Shown: positions 13,548 through 14,427 of the stretch, in pieces
How the letters are laid out: each line of letters begins with the position of its first letter
How positions within the stretch are numbered: the stretch's first letter is position 1
From: Desulfarculus sp.
GTDB lineage: Bacteria; Desulfobacterota; Desulfarculia; Desulfarculales; Desulfarculaceae
DNA length: 14,427 bases
NCBI GenBank assembly: GCA_020216805.1
Contig: JAIWNN010000073.1
Span: forward strand, 1-14,427
Direction: 5' to 3'
Translations under genes and position numbers: made by a program
Notes under the pieces: model-generated
Database searches by the model: none
What the model saw: the letters and a program-made list of their open reading frames with translations, nothing else
What the model was told of the DNA's origin: nothing

Positions 13548-13999
13548 TGTTTGAACTGATGCCGTACGCCGGTTTGGGATCCCTAAGCAAGCTGCGCCGG
13601 GAGATGGACGATTTGTGGAGTCGTTTTTTCGACGTGCAGGCCTCGCCGGGACTGCGTACGGAGCTCCCCGCTTTCGTGCCGGTGGTCAACGTCAAGGAAA
13701 CCGACCAGGCCCTGGAGGTCACCGCCGAGGTTCCCGGCCTCAAGCCTGAGGAAATCCAAGTGGAACTCAGCGGCGACATCCTGAGCCTGCGGGGCGAGAA
13801 GAAGGAGGAGCGCGAGGAGACCAAGGGCGATTACCATCTGGTCGAGCGTCGGTTCGGTTCCTTCGCTCGCAGCTTCCGCCTGCCTGTGGAGGTCGACCGC
13901 GACCAGCTCTCCGCCAAGCACAAGGACGGTGTCATCACCATCACCTTGCCCAAGGCCAAGAAGGCCACCGCCACCACCATCAAAGTCGAGGCGGCGTGA
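13547..13999 (+). CDS. Small heat-shock protein, Hsp20/alpha-crystallin family (second copy)
   Basis: 150 aa holdase of the same family as its neighbour. The N-terminal arm holds SLSKLRREMDDLWSRFF (12-28), which matches the usual Hsp20 class A opening. The alpha-crystallin domain includes PVVNVKETDQALEVTAEVPG (45-64), IQVELSGDILSLRGEKKEE (70-88), YHLVERRFGSFARSFRLP (96-113) and GVITITLPKAKK (128-139). IKVEAA ends the protein and supplies the I-x-V tail motif. GGAGGT (13535-13540) is 6 nt before the ATG but lies within a stable-looking hairpin. The two copies share their layout but differ at many positions, so this is an old duplication or separate acquisition rather than a recent one. Confidence 0.96.
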   Translation: MFELMPYAGLGSLSKLRREMDDLWSRFFDVQASPGLRTELPAFVPVVNVKETDQALEVTAEVPGLKPEEIQVELSGDILSLRGEKKEEREETKGDYHLVERRFGSFARSFRLPVEVDRDQLSAKHKDGVITITLPKAKKATATTIKVEAA

Positions 14000-14010
14000 G
14001 CAGAGGGGAT

Positions 14011-14041
14011 CCTTTTCGTGCCGAAATTCGCGCCGAAAAGG
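14011..14041 (+). other. Hairpin just after hsp20-2
   Basis: CCTTTTCG (14011-14018) pairs with CGAAAAGG (14034-14041), with a small CGAA-A-TTCG stem (14022-14030) inside. It lies 11 nt after the stop and has no T-run, so it may shield the 3' end rather than terminate. Confidence 0.4.
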
Positions 14042-14067
14042 GCACCCACACCATCTCCCCTCCCAGA

Positions 14068-14106
14068 GCCACCGTCTGACGGCTCAGCCGTCAGGCGGTG
14101 GCCTTT
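14068..14106 (+). terminator. Probable terminator after hsp20-2
   Basis: GCCACCGTCTGACGGC (14068-14083) pairs with GCCGTCAGGCGGTGGC (14087-14102) across a TCA loop: 16 pairs with one G-T wobble. Only CTTT follows, a weak T-run, but the stem is very stable. Confidence 0.7.
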
Positions 14107-14217
14107 CACTCCAAGCGCCCAGAGACGCTGGTCAGCCAACTCATGCCGTTTGGGGAAGCAGGGCTTGGTGGGGCTAGACCCGCTGTAACCTAAAGGACCA
14201 TCCGCCCGAGCGCGGAC
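14103..14217. other. Gap between hsp20-2 and the edge gene
   Basis: Convergent 3' ends. I see no further gene, repeat or T-rich hairpin that would terminate the minus-strand edge gene. Confidence 0.5.
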
Positions 14218-14427
14218 CTATGCGCCTTCGTCCGGGGTTGGCGCCGGGCTGGCGCCGGGCGTTTCGGCCGGTCTGCGGCGGCGAGGACGGCGGCGACGCT
14301 TCTTGGCGCTGGTCTGGCCTGCCTCGGGCGCGATGGGCGCCACCGAACCGGCTTCGCCGGGGCGGGCGTCCGGGATGGAGGCGGGTTCGGACACGGGGGG
14401 TTCGGCGGCGCGGCGCTCGCCCCGGGG
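14218..14427 (-). CDS. C-terminal basic tail of an unidentified protein (runs off right edge)
   Basis: The last 69 codons and a TAG stop are visible. The composition is Ala/Pro/Glu-rich with one strongly basic cluster, KKRRRRPRRRR, followed by an acidic end (TPDEGA). Such disordered, arginine-rich tails are common at the ends of DEAD-box RNA helicases, RNase E/G-like proteins and other RNA-binding proteins, and an RNA-related role is therefore likely but unproven. Other frames are also open here because of the GC content. I chose this frame for its stop position, its coherent low-complexity protein character and its basic patch. Confidence 0.55.
   Translation of the reverse strand, partial: PRGERRAAEPPVSEPASIPDARPGEAGSVAPIAPEAGQTSAKKRRRRPRRRRPAETPGASPAPTPDEGA

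Overview
This is a high-GC bacterial chromosome segment of ordinary gene density. The gene content (an Fe-S/FAD hydroxylase subunit pair, an ACSM-type acyl-CoA synthetase, an FtsH with a linked Cys-rich protein and MsrB, and two Hsp20 proteins) and the codon bias suggest a deltaproteobacterium (Desulfobacterota) or a relative. That assignment is inference from protein style; the window holds no rRNA or other taxonomic marker. I see no phage, transposase, CRISPR array or tRNA.

Layout. A PAS-domain protein runs off the left edge on the minus strand (1-334). It diverges from a two-gene unit coding for the [2Fe-2S] and FAD subunits of a molybdenum-hydroxylase-family enzyme (689-2076), which has no molybdopterin subunit beside it. 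Next is a membrane histidine kinase (2201-3244) whose stop overlaps the start of an unrecognised exported protein (3241-3996). A hotdog acyl-CoA thioesterase (minus, 4082-4579) diverges from a GNAT acetyltransferase (4685-5200). Then come pyruvate kinase (5314-6747), an acyl-CoA synthetase (6958-8610) ending in a textbook terminator, and an exported OmpA-family protein (8779-9870).

The stretch 9871-10251 holds a two-way terminator and two near-identical copies of a hairpin-rich element with a 140-bp period. Beyond it the minus strand carries an apparent operon ftsH - Cys-rich mini-protein - msrB (12742 down to 10252). It diverges from two tandem small heat-shock genes, hsp20-1 (12909-13355) and hsp20-2 (13547-13999). 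The right edge (14218-14427) is the basic C-terminal tail of another minus-strand protein.

How it fits together. The right half is a protein-quality-control island: a membrane protease (FtsH), a methionine-sulfoxide repair enzyme (MsrB) and two holdases (Hsp20). Its control signals are the most interesting part of the window. The ftsH/hsp20-1 divergent region contains a 16/19 match to the Fur box, lying over the apparent -10 of hsp20-1. The hsp20-2 leader can fold into a 13-bp hairpin, UUUU against GGAG, that hides the whole Shine-Dalgarno sequence and reaches the start codon, which is the design of a FourU-type RNA thermometer. The two hsp20 paralogs therefore look wired to different signals, iron for one and temperature for the other.
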